This document shows positions 34,994 through 43,002 of a stretch of DNA of 64,000 bases, one piece after another (within the stretch, counting starts at the first letter, position 1; each line of letters begins with the position of its first letter). The DNA lies in assembly GCF_036924745.1 (NCBI RefSeq), contig NZ_JAZHSD010000001.1, positions 6,509,001 through 6,573,000 on the forward strand. Reading direction: 5' to 3'. Origin of the DNA: Bradyrhizobium sp. AZCC 1693. GTDB taxonomy: Bacteria > Pseudomonadota > Alphaproteobacteria > Rhizobiales > Xanthobacteraceae. Position numbers and translations under genes: made by a program. A model generated the notes under the pieces. The model was not told the DNA's origin, ran no database searches, and was given only the letters and a program-made list of their open reading frames with translations.

Positions 34994-36229
34994 ATGGAAG
35001 CGCACATGGCTCGTGGAAATTTGGCTCGTGGAAATTTGGGTTTCAGTTGGCGCCGGGCGTCGATGATGGGCGGAACGACCGTCCTCGCGATTCCGGTGAT
35101 CGCGAATATCGCGCAGGCAACGGTAAATTCTCCGGGCCAGGCTTCCTTCGTGGGCAGGCCGGCGACATTGATCGATCGGGTTGCCGGTACTGAAGATGGC
35201 AGTGGGCCCGGCGATTTCGCCGATCTCGCCGAAAAAGTTCAACCGACCGTGATTGGGGTGCGTTCCAAAGCGACTGCGACGCGCAGATTTGGTGCGCCTG
35301 AACAGCGCGCTCCGAAAGGGGAGATTCCAGGGGCGGATCCGGATGCGCCCGATCGAGGGAGGGCACCGATACTCGAACTGATCAATGCTGGATCAGGCTT
35401 CTTCATCTCTCCGGACGGTTATGCCGTGACCAGCAGTCACGTCGTGGAAGACAACGACACGGCCGAGATCCGGACCAGCGACGACAAGGCCTATTCGGCA
35501 AGAGTCATAGGAAGGGACTCGTGGAGTGATATCGCCTTGATCAAAGTCGACGGACGCACGGACTTCAGCTACGTGAAGCTCTCCGACCAGCCGCCGCGCG
35601 TGGGTGATTGGGTGCTTACCGCCGGGAATCCGCTTGCGGTCGGAGGTACCGTGACAGCCGGTATTATTTCAGCGCGCGAGCGCGACATCGAGGTTGGTTC
35701 AGGGAAGGATTTCATCCAAATCGATGCGGCAATCAACAGCGGCGATGCTGGCGGTCCGAGCTTCAATACCCGAGGCGACGTCATCGGTGTCAACAGCATG
35801 ATCTTTTCACCCTCCCAAGGCTCAGTGGGCGTTGCTTTTGCGGTCCCCGCCGAAACGGTCAAGGCAGTGATACCGCAGTTGAAAGAAAAGGGCGCGGTCA
35901 CGCGCGGATGGATCGGGACTAAAGTTCAATCGGTCACTCCTGAACTTGCCGACGGCCTCGGATTGAGCAATCTCCGCGGTGCGATCGTGGCAATGGTTCA
36001 AGACAATGGTCCCGCTGCGAAAGCCGGACTGAGAAGCGGAGACGTGATCACCTCGGTGGGTGGTGAGTCGGTCAAGAACGCCAACGAGTTGACCAGGAAA
36101 GTCGGTGCGATGGCGCCGGGCTCTTCGACCCAGTTCACGGTGCTTCGGCAAGGAAAAGAGAGCGCATTGAGCGTGACCTTGGGTCAGCAGCCGAATGAAC
36201 CCAATGCGTCCGCGGCGAAACCAAGATAG
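34994..36229 (+). CDS. HtrA/DegP-like protein with serine-to-alanine active site (probable pseudo-protease)
   Basis: A 411-residue periplasmic protein of the trypsin-like HtrA family. A signal-like N terminus is followed by the protease domain (about 95-290) and one PDZ domain (about 300-400, GAIVAMVQDNGPAAKAGLRS and GDVITSVGGESVKNANELTR). The catalytic His149 (TSSHVVED) and Asp179 (WSDIALIKVD) are intact. The usual GNSGGP is GDAGGP here, so the nucleophile is Ala252. Protease activity should be lost, while binding or chaperone function may remain. The N terminus contains a 15-base tandem duplication (35008-35037). ATG 35006 is an alternative start. It stands alone. Confidence 0.9.
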   Translation: MEAHMARGNLARGNLGFSWRRASMMGGTTVLAIPVIANIAQATVNSPGQASFVGRPATLIDRVAGTEDGSGPGDFADLAEKVQPTVIGVRSKATATRRFGAPEQRAPKGEIPGADPDAPDRGRAPILELINAGSGFFISPDGYAVTSSHVVEDNDTAEIRTSDDKAYSARVIGRDSWSDIALIKVDGRTDFSYVKLSDQPPRVGDWVLTAGNPLAVGGTVTAGIISARERDIEVGSGKDFIQIDAAINSGDAGGPSFNTRGDVIGVNSMIFSPSQGSVGVAFAVPAETVKAVIPQLKEKGAVTRGWIGTKVQSVTPELADGLGLSNLRGAIVAMVQDNGPAAKAGLRSGDVITSVGGESVKNANELTRKVGAMAPGSSTQFTVLRQGKESALSVTLGQQPNEPNASAAKPR

Positions 36230-36333
36230 CTGGCGTTCGGAGCAACTCGCGAAATCTCGCCGCGAGAAGTTCGAAGGAGCCGGACATGCTTGGTGACGCA
36301 TACAGGTCCGAACAATGAAGATGGAGCGTCTTG

Positions 36334-36849
36334 ATGTGTGACTACAGCCTGCATGCCGTCCAATCGCGTCCCGCAAGAGCGGGGGACGTGCTGCTAACGG
36401 GGGAATTCCCCAATACGGTGACGCGCGGGTTCTCCGCGGTCGGAGAGCCAGACATCGCTGTATGCCTCTTGCCAGGCACCGAACTTGCTTTCAGCGAGGA
36501 CGCAGTATGCGATCACCCGTTCGCGAAGCTCTTCCCGCAAATGCGGTTTGGGAGCATCGGGGCGCGGCTCGCGCGTTTCCGTCAAGTCGATCGGGGACCC
36601 AATTCGCACCATGACGCGCTGGAATTTGCGAACGGCAAGATCGTGCTTCTGACAAAGCTGCGTCCCGGTCAAAGGGCAACGGTGCTGCAGCTTCCTGCAC
36701 AGCGCGAGATCGACGGGAAGCCGTTGACGGCAGAGCAGAACCAGCGCTCGTCAGTATCCCGGAAGGACGGAGAGTTCGCCGGTCGGTCAACACCCGTGGC
36801 GAGCAGGCCGAATTCACGCACGACTCGGACGAAAGAGGCCGCCAACTGA
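36334..36849 (+). CDS. Conserved hypothetical protein (171 aa)
   Basis: The product begins MCDYSLHAVQSRPARAGDVL and continues with NTVTRGFSAVGEPDIAVCLL and PGTELAFSEDAVC. This start and layout are familiar from a rhizobial protein family of unknown function. Residues 1-130 look well ordered. The tail (GRSTPVASRPNSRTTRTKEA) looks unusual, and a late frameshift or divergent ending is possible. No signal peptide is seen. It follows the HtrA-like gene by 104 bases on the same strand; a functional link is not shown. Confidence 0.65.
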   Translation: MCDYSLHAVQSRPARAGDVLLTGEFPNTVTRGFSAVGEPDIAVCLLPGTELAFSEDAVCDHPFAKLFPQMRFGSIGARLARFRQVDRGPNSHHDALEFANGKIVLLTKLRPGQRATVLQLPAQREIDGKPLTAEQNQRSSVSRKDGEFAGRSTPVASRPNSRTTRTKEAAN

Positions 36850-37052
36850 GGTGGCCTCTTGGTCTTAGTCGTCAATCATATCGGGTGCTGGCCGAAATAG
36901 GCCACTCGCAAAACCAAAACAGGCCACTGGCAGAAGGGGCGGTATACCGCACCAACAAAAAAGCCCGCCGGCCGGTGCTTGTGTGAGGCACACAAGGGGG
37001 CGAAATACTCCGCAGTACCGTCCCCTAAAATCACTTAGTGGATTTTCGCCGT

Positions 37053-37322
37053 TTAGTCGAACAGTTCAGTGTGCGTGCCGGTTCGGGCAAGCTCCAACTC
37101 GTCTCCATCGTTACGATAGATCAGGCACCAATCCCCTTGGACGTGGCAGCCGCGATAGTTCTGCCAAGGTCCCTTGAGCGGATGGTCATCATCAATTGGG
37201 GAAAGACGTTCACCTTTCCGCAATTTATTGATGATCGCCTCCAGCTTGTTCATCCGGAATCCGCGCTTGGTGCAAGCGCGGAAATCCTTTTTGAACTGGC
37301 CTGTGTATCGGAGCGGCTTCAT
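37053..37322 (-). CDS. Type II toxin, YafQ/RelE family mRNA interferase
   Basis: The 89-residue basic product matches YafQ-type toxins, which cut mRNA in the ribosomal A site. Visible features are LRYTGQFKKDFRACTKRGFR, the central IDDDHPLKGPWQNYRGCHVQ, and the C-terminal LIYRNDGDELELARTGTHTE with His and Phe near the end as in the active site. It lies 21 bases after the DinJ-like antitoxin gene on the same strand, which gives the expected antitoxin-first order. Confidence 0.93.
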   Translation of the reverse strand: MKPLRYTGQFKKDFRACTKRGFRMNKLEAIINKLRKGERLSPIDDDHPLKGPWQNYRGCHVQGDWCLIYRNDGDELELARTGTHTELFD

Positions 37323-37343
37323 GCGCTCCGATGTTTGAACGAA

Positions 37344-37601
37344 TTATTTCAATTCGTCAAAAAGTTGCCGAGTTGACCCGTGTACAACCTCCCCGCCGCC
37401 TCGCTCCAATTCCTCTAAAGCGGCCAAGGTCGTAGCGTTAGGTACGCATACGTCGAAGGGTAGTCCCTTACGAAACGCCACTTGGCGATAAAACATGCCA
37501 ATGGCGTCGGACGCACTTATCCCTAACGCTGCGAAGATAGTTTCAGCTTTCGCTTTGATGGTCGGTTCGATGCGAGCGTTGATTGATGCTGTCTTTGCCA
37601 T
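37344..37601 (-). CDS. Type II antitoxin, RelB/DinJ family
   Basis: An 85-residue protein starting MAKTASINARIEPTIKAKAE with a ribbon-helix-helix type DNA-binding N terminus (LGISASDAIGMFYRQVAFRK). The C terminus, ending TRQLFDELK, probably wraps the toxin. DinJ-type antitoxins neutralise YafQ and repress their own promoter. The promoter should lie within 37602-37700, where short inverted repeats rich in gtac and gcgta are visible. Confidence 0.93.
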   Translation of the reverse strand: MAKTASINARIEPTIKAKAETIFAALGISASDAIGMFYRQVAFRKGLPFDVCVPNATTLAALEELERGGGEVVHGSTRQLFDELK

Positions 37602-37887
37602 ATGTCACCTATCCAGGTGTGCGTACGCGCTGTGGTCGTTGCGTTGTGGTACGCTGGTTATCTGTACGTTCAATGTAAACACGAATGCGGTACACCGCAA
37701 CACGTTCCTCGGAGGCTGCGCAAATTTAATTAACGGGAAATTTAACTATTAAATTCAGCATCTTAGATGCTATAAGTCTGCCGGAACCTGTCAAAGAACC
37801 TGCCAGAGAAAAGTTCCGGATCGTCTCTTCGGGGGCGTATTTTGTAATGCAGTTGTGTGCCGTGCGACACACGGCTATCGGCCCTAC

Positions 37888-38211
37888 TTAGGCCTTCCCG
37901 CCCTCGATTACCGTGAAATTGCGCTTTACCCGCACAGGCCGATTCGGCCCAAGCGAGAGGGTCGCGTCCAGCAATCGCCGATAGTCCAGACGCGGTCTGC
38001 CACGCCAAGAGCCACGCCTGGGGTGGTTCGCAGAGCTTCATGGACGCGGCAAAGATTGTAGTGAGCAACGTACAGGCTCACGGCTGCGGCGTGATGGTCC
38101 AGCTTCTTGAAAAGCGTTGGTGAGGCGCGCGAACCGCTTCTGGCTCATGCGGAGCTACGTTCTGGCGCGCAACGTGGCTGGTAGAGATGTTCGTCCGTAT
38201 TCTCGCTGTCG
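37888..38211 (-). pseudogene. Degraded IS1-like transposase remnant (C-terminal part)
   Basis: Minus-strand translation gives pieces in three frames: NISTSHVARQNV, then MSQKRFARLTNAF, then KKLDHHAAAVSLYVAHYNL with CRVHEALRTTPGVALGVADR, then LLDATLSLGPNRPVRVKRNF. In order they match the end of IS1-family-like transposases (ISTS..ERQN, RFTRLTNAFSKK, YN..RIHQTLR.TPAM.AGV). At least three single-base frameshifts interrupt the coding sequence. No terminal inverted repeats or 5' part are visible. It marks past mobile-element activity. Confidence 0.62.
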
Positions 38212-38325
38212 CGCTTGCCTGCGGTAGGAGATGACCGCGAATGGGAACACGCCGAGAAACAAGAACGATTTCGATCTCGATTGCCGCCAGGCACCTATTC
38301 GCGGCGGCCGCTTTACGAAAACCAA

Positions 38326-38592
38326 TTAGTTCATCGCTTGCAACAATTTCCGCGCTTCGCTCAACAAGGCCTGAATCCGCCTTCGCTCGACGATCGCGTC
38401 CTTGGTGAACAGGCCGTGCTTGCGCGCGTTCAGGTTTCCCATTGGGGCGCCGGACCCAGGTGCACTGCCATGCATGCGGCAGCGCTTTTTGCCGCGCACC
38501 GCCGGCGAGCTGCACGCGCCGCCGGAACGGATTTTGGCGCCGCAACGCGGGCTCGCGAGCATCGCTCCGGTGTTGCGGGCGTGATCGTTCAT
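38326..38592 (-). CDS. HGGxSTG-like small protein (88 aa)
   Basis: The product has two Cys pairs in SPRCGAKIRSGGACSSPAVR and KKRCRMHGSAPGSGAPMGNL, followed by NARKHGLFTKDAIVERRRIQ. This is the pattern of small rhizobial and phage-associated proteins with a CGA.T..G..C...K..CR.HGG signature, possibly zinc-binding. The biochemical role is unknown. Its ATG overlaps the stop of the upstream gene by four bases (ATGA), so the two are probably translated together. Confidence 0.72.
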   Translation of the reverse strand: MNDHARNTGAMLASPRCGAKIRSGGACSSPAVRGKKRCRMHGSAPGSGAPMGNLNARKHGLFTKDAIVERRRIQALLSEARKLLQAMN

Positions 38593-39218
38593 GCCTGTGC
38601 TTTCCGCTTGGCGGCCATCCGCGCAGCCGGCGCCGCGGACACCGGGCCTTTGTCCGAAACGATCACGCTCGCATGCTGCGTGACGTTGCCGACAATGGCC
38701 TTGCCGCCATCCCCGACCGACACGTTCTGCACGGTGATGGCAGGCTCGCCATGGCTCCGATAGCGGTTGAGCGCGTCGATCTGGGCGGGAAAGGTGCGGG
38801 CGAGCCTGCCCAATGCGCGCCCGGCGCTGTCTTGCTGACCGATGTCTTCCGCATTTGCGAGGTGATAGGCGCATCGCATCGCCATCAGATGAACGGAAAC
38901 CATCTGCGCCACCAGCATGGCCTCGATGGAATCCCTGGGCCTGATGCTTTTCACCATTGAAATCATGAAGGCGAGGTTGACTTCGTCGGGCTTTGGTCCG
39001 TTCACGCTGGCCTTCACCAATTGCCGGAGGATGCCGTGCATCGCATCGCGATCGGCGACGCCCAATGCGTTCGCCAGGAGTTGCTCGCCAAGCTCAGGAT
39101 CTGGATGATCGATGGAGAAGCCATGTGACGAGAGCTTTATCCGCGGCGTTGCGGCGGCCTTGGTTGGATCGGTTGCGGCTGTCGCCGTCGGCAAATTGAG
39201 GTCCGGAGCGGTGTTCAT
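38589..39218 (-). CDS. Hypothetical protein (209 aa), paired with HGGxSTG-like gene
   Basis: The start MNTAPDLNLPTATAATDPTK is disordered; the core is helical (ANALGVADRDAMHGILRQLV, DEVNLAFMISMVKSIRPRDS, LVAQMVSVHLMAMRCAYHLA). A Gly/Ala/Lys tail follows VQNVSVGDGGKAIVGNVTQH. I do not recognise the family. The helical core could be a DNA-packaging or regulatory domain, but that is speculation. It overlaps the HGGxSTG-like gene, and the pair seems to travel together in rhizobia. Confidence 0.68.
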   Translation of the reverse strand: MNTAPDLNLPTATAATDPTKAAATPRIKLSSHGFSIDHPDPELGEQLLANALGVADRDAMHGILRQLVKASVNGPKPDEVNLAFMISMVKSIRPRDSIEAMLVAQMVSVHLMAMRCAYHLANAEDIGQQDSAGRALGRLARTFPAQIDALNRYRSHGEPAITVQNVSVGDGGKAIVGNVTQHASVIVSDKGPVSAAPAARMAAKRKAQA

Positions 39219-39689
39219 GTCGATATTTCCCAGGGATTTCTTCGGGCACGCGCCGGAAGCGCGCGTGGTTCGGCAACGCGCAGGCGATGGCTCGTTGCGG
39301 CGACTTTCAATTGTCAAAAGGATTTTGCGTGGAATCGCGACAAGGGGCGGCGTTACAGCAGGCCCATAGGTAGTCTGCGCGATGATGGAGTAGTGCCGCT
39401 GATTTGCCCGACGTGTCAAGTCTTCGCGGGATCGCTCAAGACATCATGCCAGCGATTATTGCTACTTTGCATGGGGTTGTTTTCTATATTTCGTCCACCG
39501 TCGCGATGCGGTCGAGCGTGCCGGTTTCGACCATGCGTGCGGCAGGATCGAGGCGTAATCGCAAGCCATCGCAGGGCCGTACACGGCTGAATCGCCTTTG
39601 CAATCCGGCCGGGCTTCGATCATAAAGGCGCCTGATCTTCAGCCGGCCGATTTCGCCATCCGGCGACAATAAAAGAGGGAGCAAGTCTC
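39219..39689. other. Intergenic region before gabD
   Basis: This 471-base stretch separates divergent transcription units. No protein-like frame with a good start is present, and no RNA gene was recognised. The last bases carry the GAGGGAG ribosome site of the succinate-semialdehyde dehydrogenase gene. Confidence 0.4.
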
Positions 39690-41126
39690 GTGGCATATTC
39701 CAATACGCAATTGTTCATCAACGGCAAATGGCGGCCGAGCCAATCGGGCAGGACCATCGCCGTGCTCAATCCGGCGACGGAGGAAACCATCGGCACCGTG
39801 GCCCATGCCGACCGCGCCGATCTCGACGAGGCGCTGGAAGCCGCCGCCAAGGGTTTCAAGGTCTGGCGGGCGGTGGCGCCGTTCGAGCGCTGCAGGATCA
39901 TGCGCAAGGCGGCCCAAATCATGCGCGAGCGCAATGACGAGATCGCGCCGCTCATGACGATGGAGCAGGGCAAGACGCTGGCCGAGGCCAAGATGGAAGC
40001 CATGGCCGCCGCCGACGTCATCGAGTGGTTCGCCGAGGAAGCCAAGCGCGCCTATGGCCGCGTGATCCCGGCCCGCGGCCCCGGCATCTACCAGATCGCG
40101 GTCAAGGAGCCGGTCGGCCCGGTCGCGGCCTTCACGCCGTGGAATTTCCCGATCAACCAGGTCGTCCGCAAGCTCTCTGCGGCCCTTGCGGCCGGCTGCT
40201 CGATCATCGTCAAGGCGCCCGAGGAAACGCCGGCGTCGCCTGCGCAACTGATCAAGGCGTTCGTCGATGCGGGCGTGCCTGATGGCGTGGTCAATCTCGT
40301 TTACGGCGTGCCGTCGGAGATTTCGGAATATCTCATTCCGCATCCGGTGATCCGCAAGATCTCCTTCACCGGATCGACTGTCGTGGGCAAGCAGCTCTCG
40401 GCACTGGCGGGCCTGCACATGAAGCGCGCCACCATGGAGCTGGGCGGCCATGCGCCGGCCATCGTGTTCAAGGACGCGGACGTGACGTCGGCGGCGAAGA
40501 TTCTGGCGGCGGCGAAGTACCGCAACGCCGGCCAAGTCTGCATTTCGCCGACGCGCATGCTGGTGCAGGACGACGTGTTCCGCGAATTCGTCGACAAGTT
40601 CGTCGAGGGCGCCAAGTCGATGAAAGTCGGCAACGGCATGGATCCCGATTCGAAGATGGGTTCGCTCGCCAATCCGCGCCGCGTCACCGCCATCGAAGGC
40701 ATGGTGCAGGACGCCGTGGGCAAAGGAGCAAAACTCGAGACCGGCGGTCACCGTGTCGGCAACAAGGGTTACTTCTACGAGCCGACCGTGGTCAGCGACG
40801 TGCCGAAGGATGCGCGCGCGATGAACGAGGAGCCGTTCGGCCCGCTGGCGCTGATCTCCCGCTTCTCGACGTTCGACGAGGTGGCCGAGGAAGCCAACCG
40901 CTTGCCGTTTGGTCTCGCGTCCTACGCCTTCACCAGTTCGACCAAGACGGCGACCGCGATCGGCGCCGCCATCGAAGCCGGCATGGTCTCGATCAACAGC
41001 TTCGGTCTGGCTTTGCCTGAAGTGCCGTTCGGCGGCGTCAAGGATTCCGGCTATGGCTCGGAGGGCGGCACCGAGGCGATGGAAGGTTACTTCAACACCA
41101 AGTTCATCACCCAGACCGGGGTGTGA
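39690..41126 (+). CDS. gabD: NAD(P)-dependent succinate-semialdehyde dehydrogenase
   Basis: A 478-residue aldehyde dehydrogenase that most resembles GabD, which oxidises succinate semialdehyde to succinate in GABA breakdown. It shows the family start [32 protein letters not shown], the cofactor stretch [30 protein letters not shown] with the general-base Glu, and the nucleophile in [11 protein letters not shown]. The late motif [14 protein letters not shown] is also present. The start is GTG with a GAGGGAG ribosome site. Related aldehydes are possible substrates. No gabT or transporter is adjacent. Confidence 0.9.
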   Translation: MAYSNTQLFINGKWRPSQSGRTIAVLNPATEETIGTVAHADRADLDEALEAAAKGFKVWRAVAPFERCRIMRKAAQIMRERNDEIAPLMTMEQGKTLAEAKMEAMAAADVIEWFAEEAKRAYGRVIPARGPGIYQIAVKEPVGPVAAFTPWNFPINQVVRKLSAALAAGCSIIVKAPEETPASPAQLIKAFVDAGVPDGVVNLVYGVPSEISEYLIPHPVIRKISFTGSTVVGKQLSALAGLHMKRATMELGGHAPAIVFKDADVTSAAKILAAAKYRNAGQVCISPTRMLVQDDVFREFVDKFVEGAKSMKVGNGMDPDSKMGSLANPRRVTAIEGMVQDAVGKGAKLETGGHRVGNKGYFYEPTVVSDVPKDARAMNEEPFGPLALISRFSTFDEVAEEANRLPFGLASYAFTSSTKTATAIGAAIEAGMVSINSFGLALPEVPFGGVKDSGYGSEGGTEAMEGYFNTKFITQTGV

Positions 41127-41171
41127 GCCAGATCGCGAAGCCAACGCGGTTTGCTTCGCTGACGTGACATG

Positions 41172-41198
41172 GCCCGACGCTCCACCGGAGCGCCGGGC
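41172..41198. terminator. Bidirectional hairpin terminator between gabD and the kinase gene
   Basis: The arms gcccgacgctcc and ggagcgccgggc form a 12-base stem with one mismatch and an acc loop, followed by taattt. The last base belongs to the kinase gene's stop codon on the minus strand. Confidence 0.6.
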
Positions 41199-42910
41199 TA
41201 ATTTCGTACCGACCATGCCAGAAGCAGGATGACGAGCACGATCAGGCCTGCGGACAGGCTCTTCCAGAAAACGAGCGGATCGCGGTCGTAGAGCGAGCGT
41301 CGTGACGCGACGGCCGGCTTCGCCCACATCGCGCCGTTCTCGAGTTCGTGCGAGAACTCGATGACATCGCCGTAGCGTTGCGCCGGATCGACGTTGAGCG
41401 CCTTGCCGACCACCGCGTCGAGCCAGGCCGGCAGGTCGGGGCGATAGCGGGAGAGAGAAGCGGGCTTGCCGAAGCGGGGCCGCGAGAACGGCTCGATCTC
41501 GCCATAAGGGTAGGCGGCCGTGAACATCCGGTACACGGTGACGCCGAGCGCATAGAGATCGGAAAACTCGTCGCCGGTCCGCCCGCCGAACAGCTCCGGC
41601 GCCATATAGCTCGGCGTACCCGGAATATCCTCGGCCGGGAAATCCTCCAGCAGCGGTACGCGCGCAACGCCGAGGTCGACCAGCCGCAATCCGCCGGCCT
41701 TCAACAGGATCACGTTGTCGGGCTTGATGTCGCGATGGATGATGCCGGCCCGGTGCAAGGTCGCAACCGCGCGCGCCAGCTTGGTCGCGATCCCGATGCC
41801 TTCAGACAGCGAAAGCTGCGGCGAACGGTTGAGCCGCTGTTCCAGCGTCTCGCCTTCGTAAAGCGGCATCACCGAATAGAGGCGGGTCTGCCGTTCGGCA
41901 GGCAGCTCGACGATCTCTCCGATCCACAGGCTTCGCACGCGCGCCGCGACCCAGGCTTCGCGGACGAAGGCGAGGCGATAGGAGCCTTCGCTGGCCACGC
42001 GCGGATGCGGAAACTTCAGCACGAGTTCGCGGCCCTGCCGCTTGTCGATCGCCTTGAACAGCCGACTGTAGCGTCCGTCAGACAATATTTCGCCGAGCGT
42101 GAAATCGTCGATCACGTCGTCGGTTTCGGGCAGGTCCAAAATCGGAAGCGTCGCGATCGAGTGGGTGAGCTCGTCGCGGTCGGCGGGCGGCAGGTCGACG
42201 ACGTCGAGCACCAGAGCGGTCATGTTGTCGCTGGAGCCGGCGTCCATCGCCGCGTCGACCAGTGCGCGGGCGGATTCCTCCGGCGAGGTGCGCTCGCTCA
42301 ACAATAGCTGCAGACGGTGATCGGCCAGCACGCCATGCACACCGTCGCTGCAGATCAGGAGCCTGTCGTGCTGCCGCAGTCCGACGGTGGCGTAATCAAA
42401 GCGGGCAAAATCCTCGAAGCCGATCGCGCGGTTGAGCAGATGGGCGAGATCGCCGCGGCCGGCGATGTGGTCCGTGGTCAGCCGCTCCAGGCGTCCCTCG
42501 CTCAGGCGATAGGCGCGGGTGTCGCCGATGTGAATGATGTGGCACTGCCGCCGCGACAGGATGATCGAGGAGAAGGCGCAGCTCATGCCGCTGAGCAGCG
42601 GATCGGTGCGGCCTTGCGTGTAGATCCAGCTATTGGCGGCTTCCAGCGAACGTGAGGCCCGGCGGCGCACGCCGAGCGTTTCGGGAAGCGAATAATAGGC
42701 GTCGATGAAGCAACGAACCGCGAGTTCGGCGGCTTCGCGCCCGCCCTTGTGTCCGCCGACACCGTCGGCGACCGCGGCGACAATGTCGCGGTTGCTCACG
42801 CCGGACCGGCCGAGGCAGGTCGCGACGTAGTCCTCATTGGCGGACCGCTTGCCGGTCTCGCTGACGAAGCCGACGCGAACCCCGAGATTTCGTTGCGAAC
42901 CGATCGTCAC
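41198..42910 (-). CDS. Fused PP2C phosphatase and serine/threonine kinase with C-terminal membrane anchor
   Basis: A 570-residue bifunctional protein. Residues 1-240 are a PP2C phosphatase: GKRSANEDYVAT, VAAVADGVGGHKGGREAAEL and RLLICSDGVHGVL supply the metal-binding Asp residues. Residues 270-530 are a protein kinase with VLKFPHPRVAS, IIHRDIKPDNVILLKAGGLR, VDLGVARV (DLG in place of DFG) and GTPSYMAPELFGG. A membrane helix ends the protein (SLSAGLIVLVILLLAWSVRN). It sits on the same strand downstream of the NarK transporter, separated by a repeat, and next to the nitrate assimilation genes, which suggests control of nitrate uptake. Confidence 0.94.
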   Translation of the reverse strand: MTIGSQRNLGVRVGFVSETGKRSANEDYVATCLGRSGVSNRDIVAAVADGVGGHKGGREAAELAVRCFIDAYYSLPETLGVRRRASRSLEAANSWIYTQGRTDPLLSGMSCAFSSIILSRRQCHIIHIGDTRAYRLSEGRLERLTTDHIAGRGDLAHLLNRAIGFEDFARFDYATVGLRQHDRLLICSDGVHGVLADHRLQLLLSERTSPEESARALVDAAMDAGSSDNMTALVLDVVDLPPADRDELTHSIATLPILDLPETDDVIDDFTLGEILSDGRYSRLFKAIDKRQGRELVLKFPHPRVASEGSYRLAFVREAWVAARVRSLWIGEIVELPAERQTRLYSVMPLYEGETLEQRLNRSPQLSLSEGIGIATKLARAVATLHRAGIIHRDIKPDNVILLKAGGLRLVDLGVARVPLLEDFPAEDIPGTPSYMAPELFGGRTGDEFSDLYALGVTVYRMFTAAYPYGEIEPFSRPRFGKPASLSRYRPDLPAWLDAVVGKALNVDPAQRYGDVIEFSHELENGAMWAKPAVASRRSLYDRDPLVFWKSLSAGLIVLVILLLAWSVRN

Positions 42911-42941
42911 CCGCGAGACCTGCCGAGCCTTTTGTTAGCAC

Positions 42942-42985
42942 GCGTTTTCTTTACGCGAACCGGTAGCCACTTCGCTCGAAAACGC
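42942..42985. repeat. GCGTTTTC-family palindromic repeat
   Basis: An inverted copy of the repeat at 1294-1337: gcgttttctttacgcgaacc, ggtagccactt, then gctcgaaaacgc. It lies between the kinase and narK genes, in the narK 3' region. Confidence 0.75.
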
Positions 42986-43002
42986 TATGGGTGCGTCGGT
43001 CT

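Noticed and set aside
37763..38068. 101-codon minus-strand frame as a real gene
   Set aside because: Its frame overlaps the frameshifted transposase fossil, and part of it reads through that remnant.
34120..39689. Attachment-site duplication of the tRNA-Met 3' end
   Set aside because: Looked for a second copy of the tRNA tail downstream and saw none, so no att site is called.
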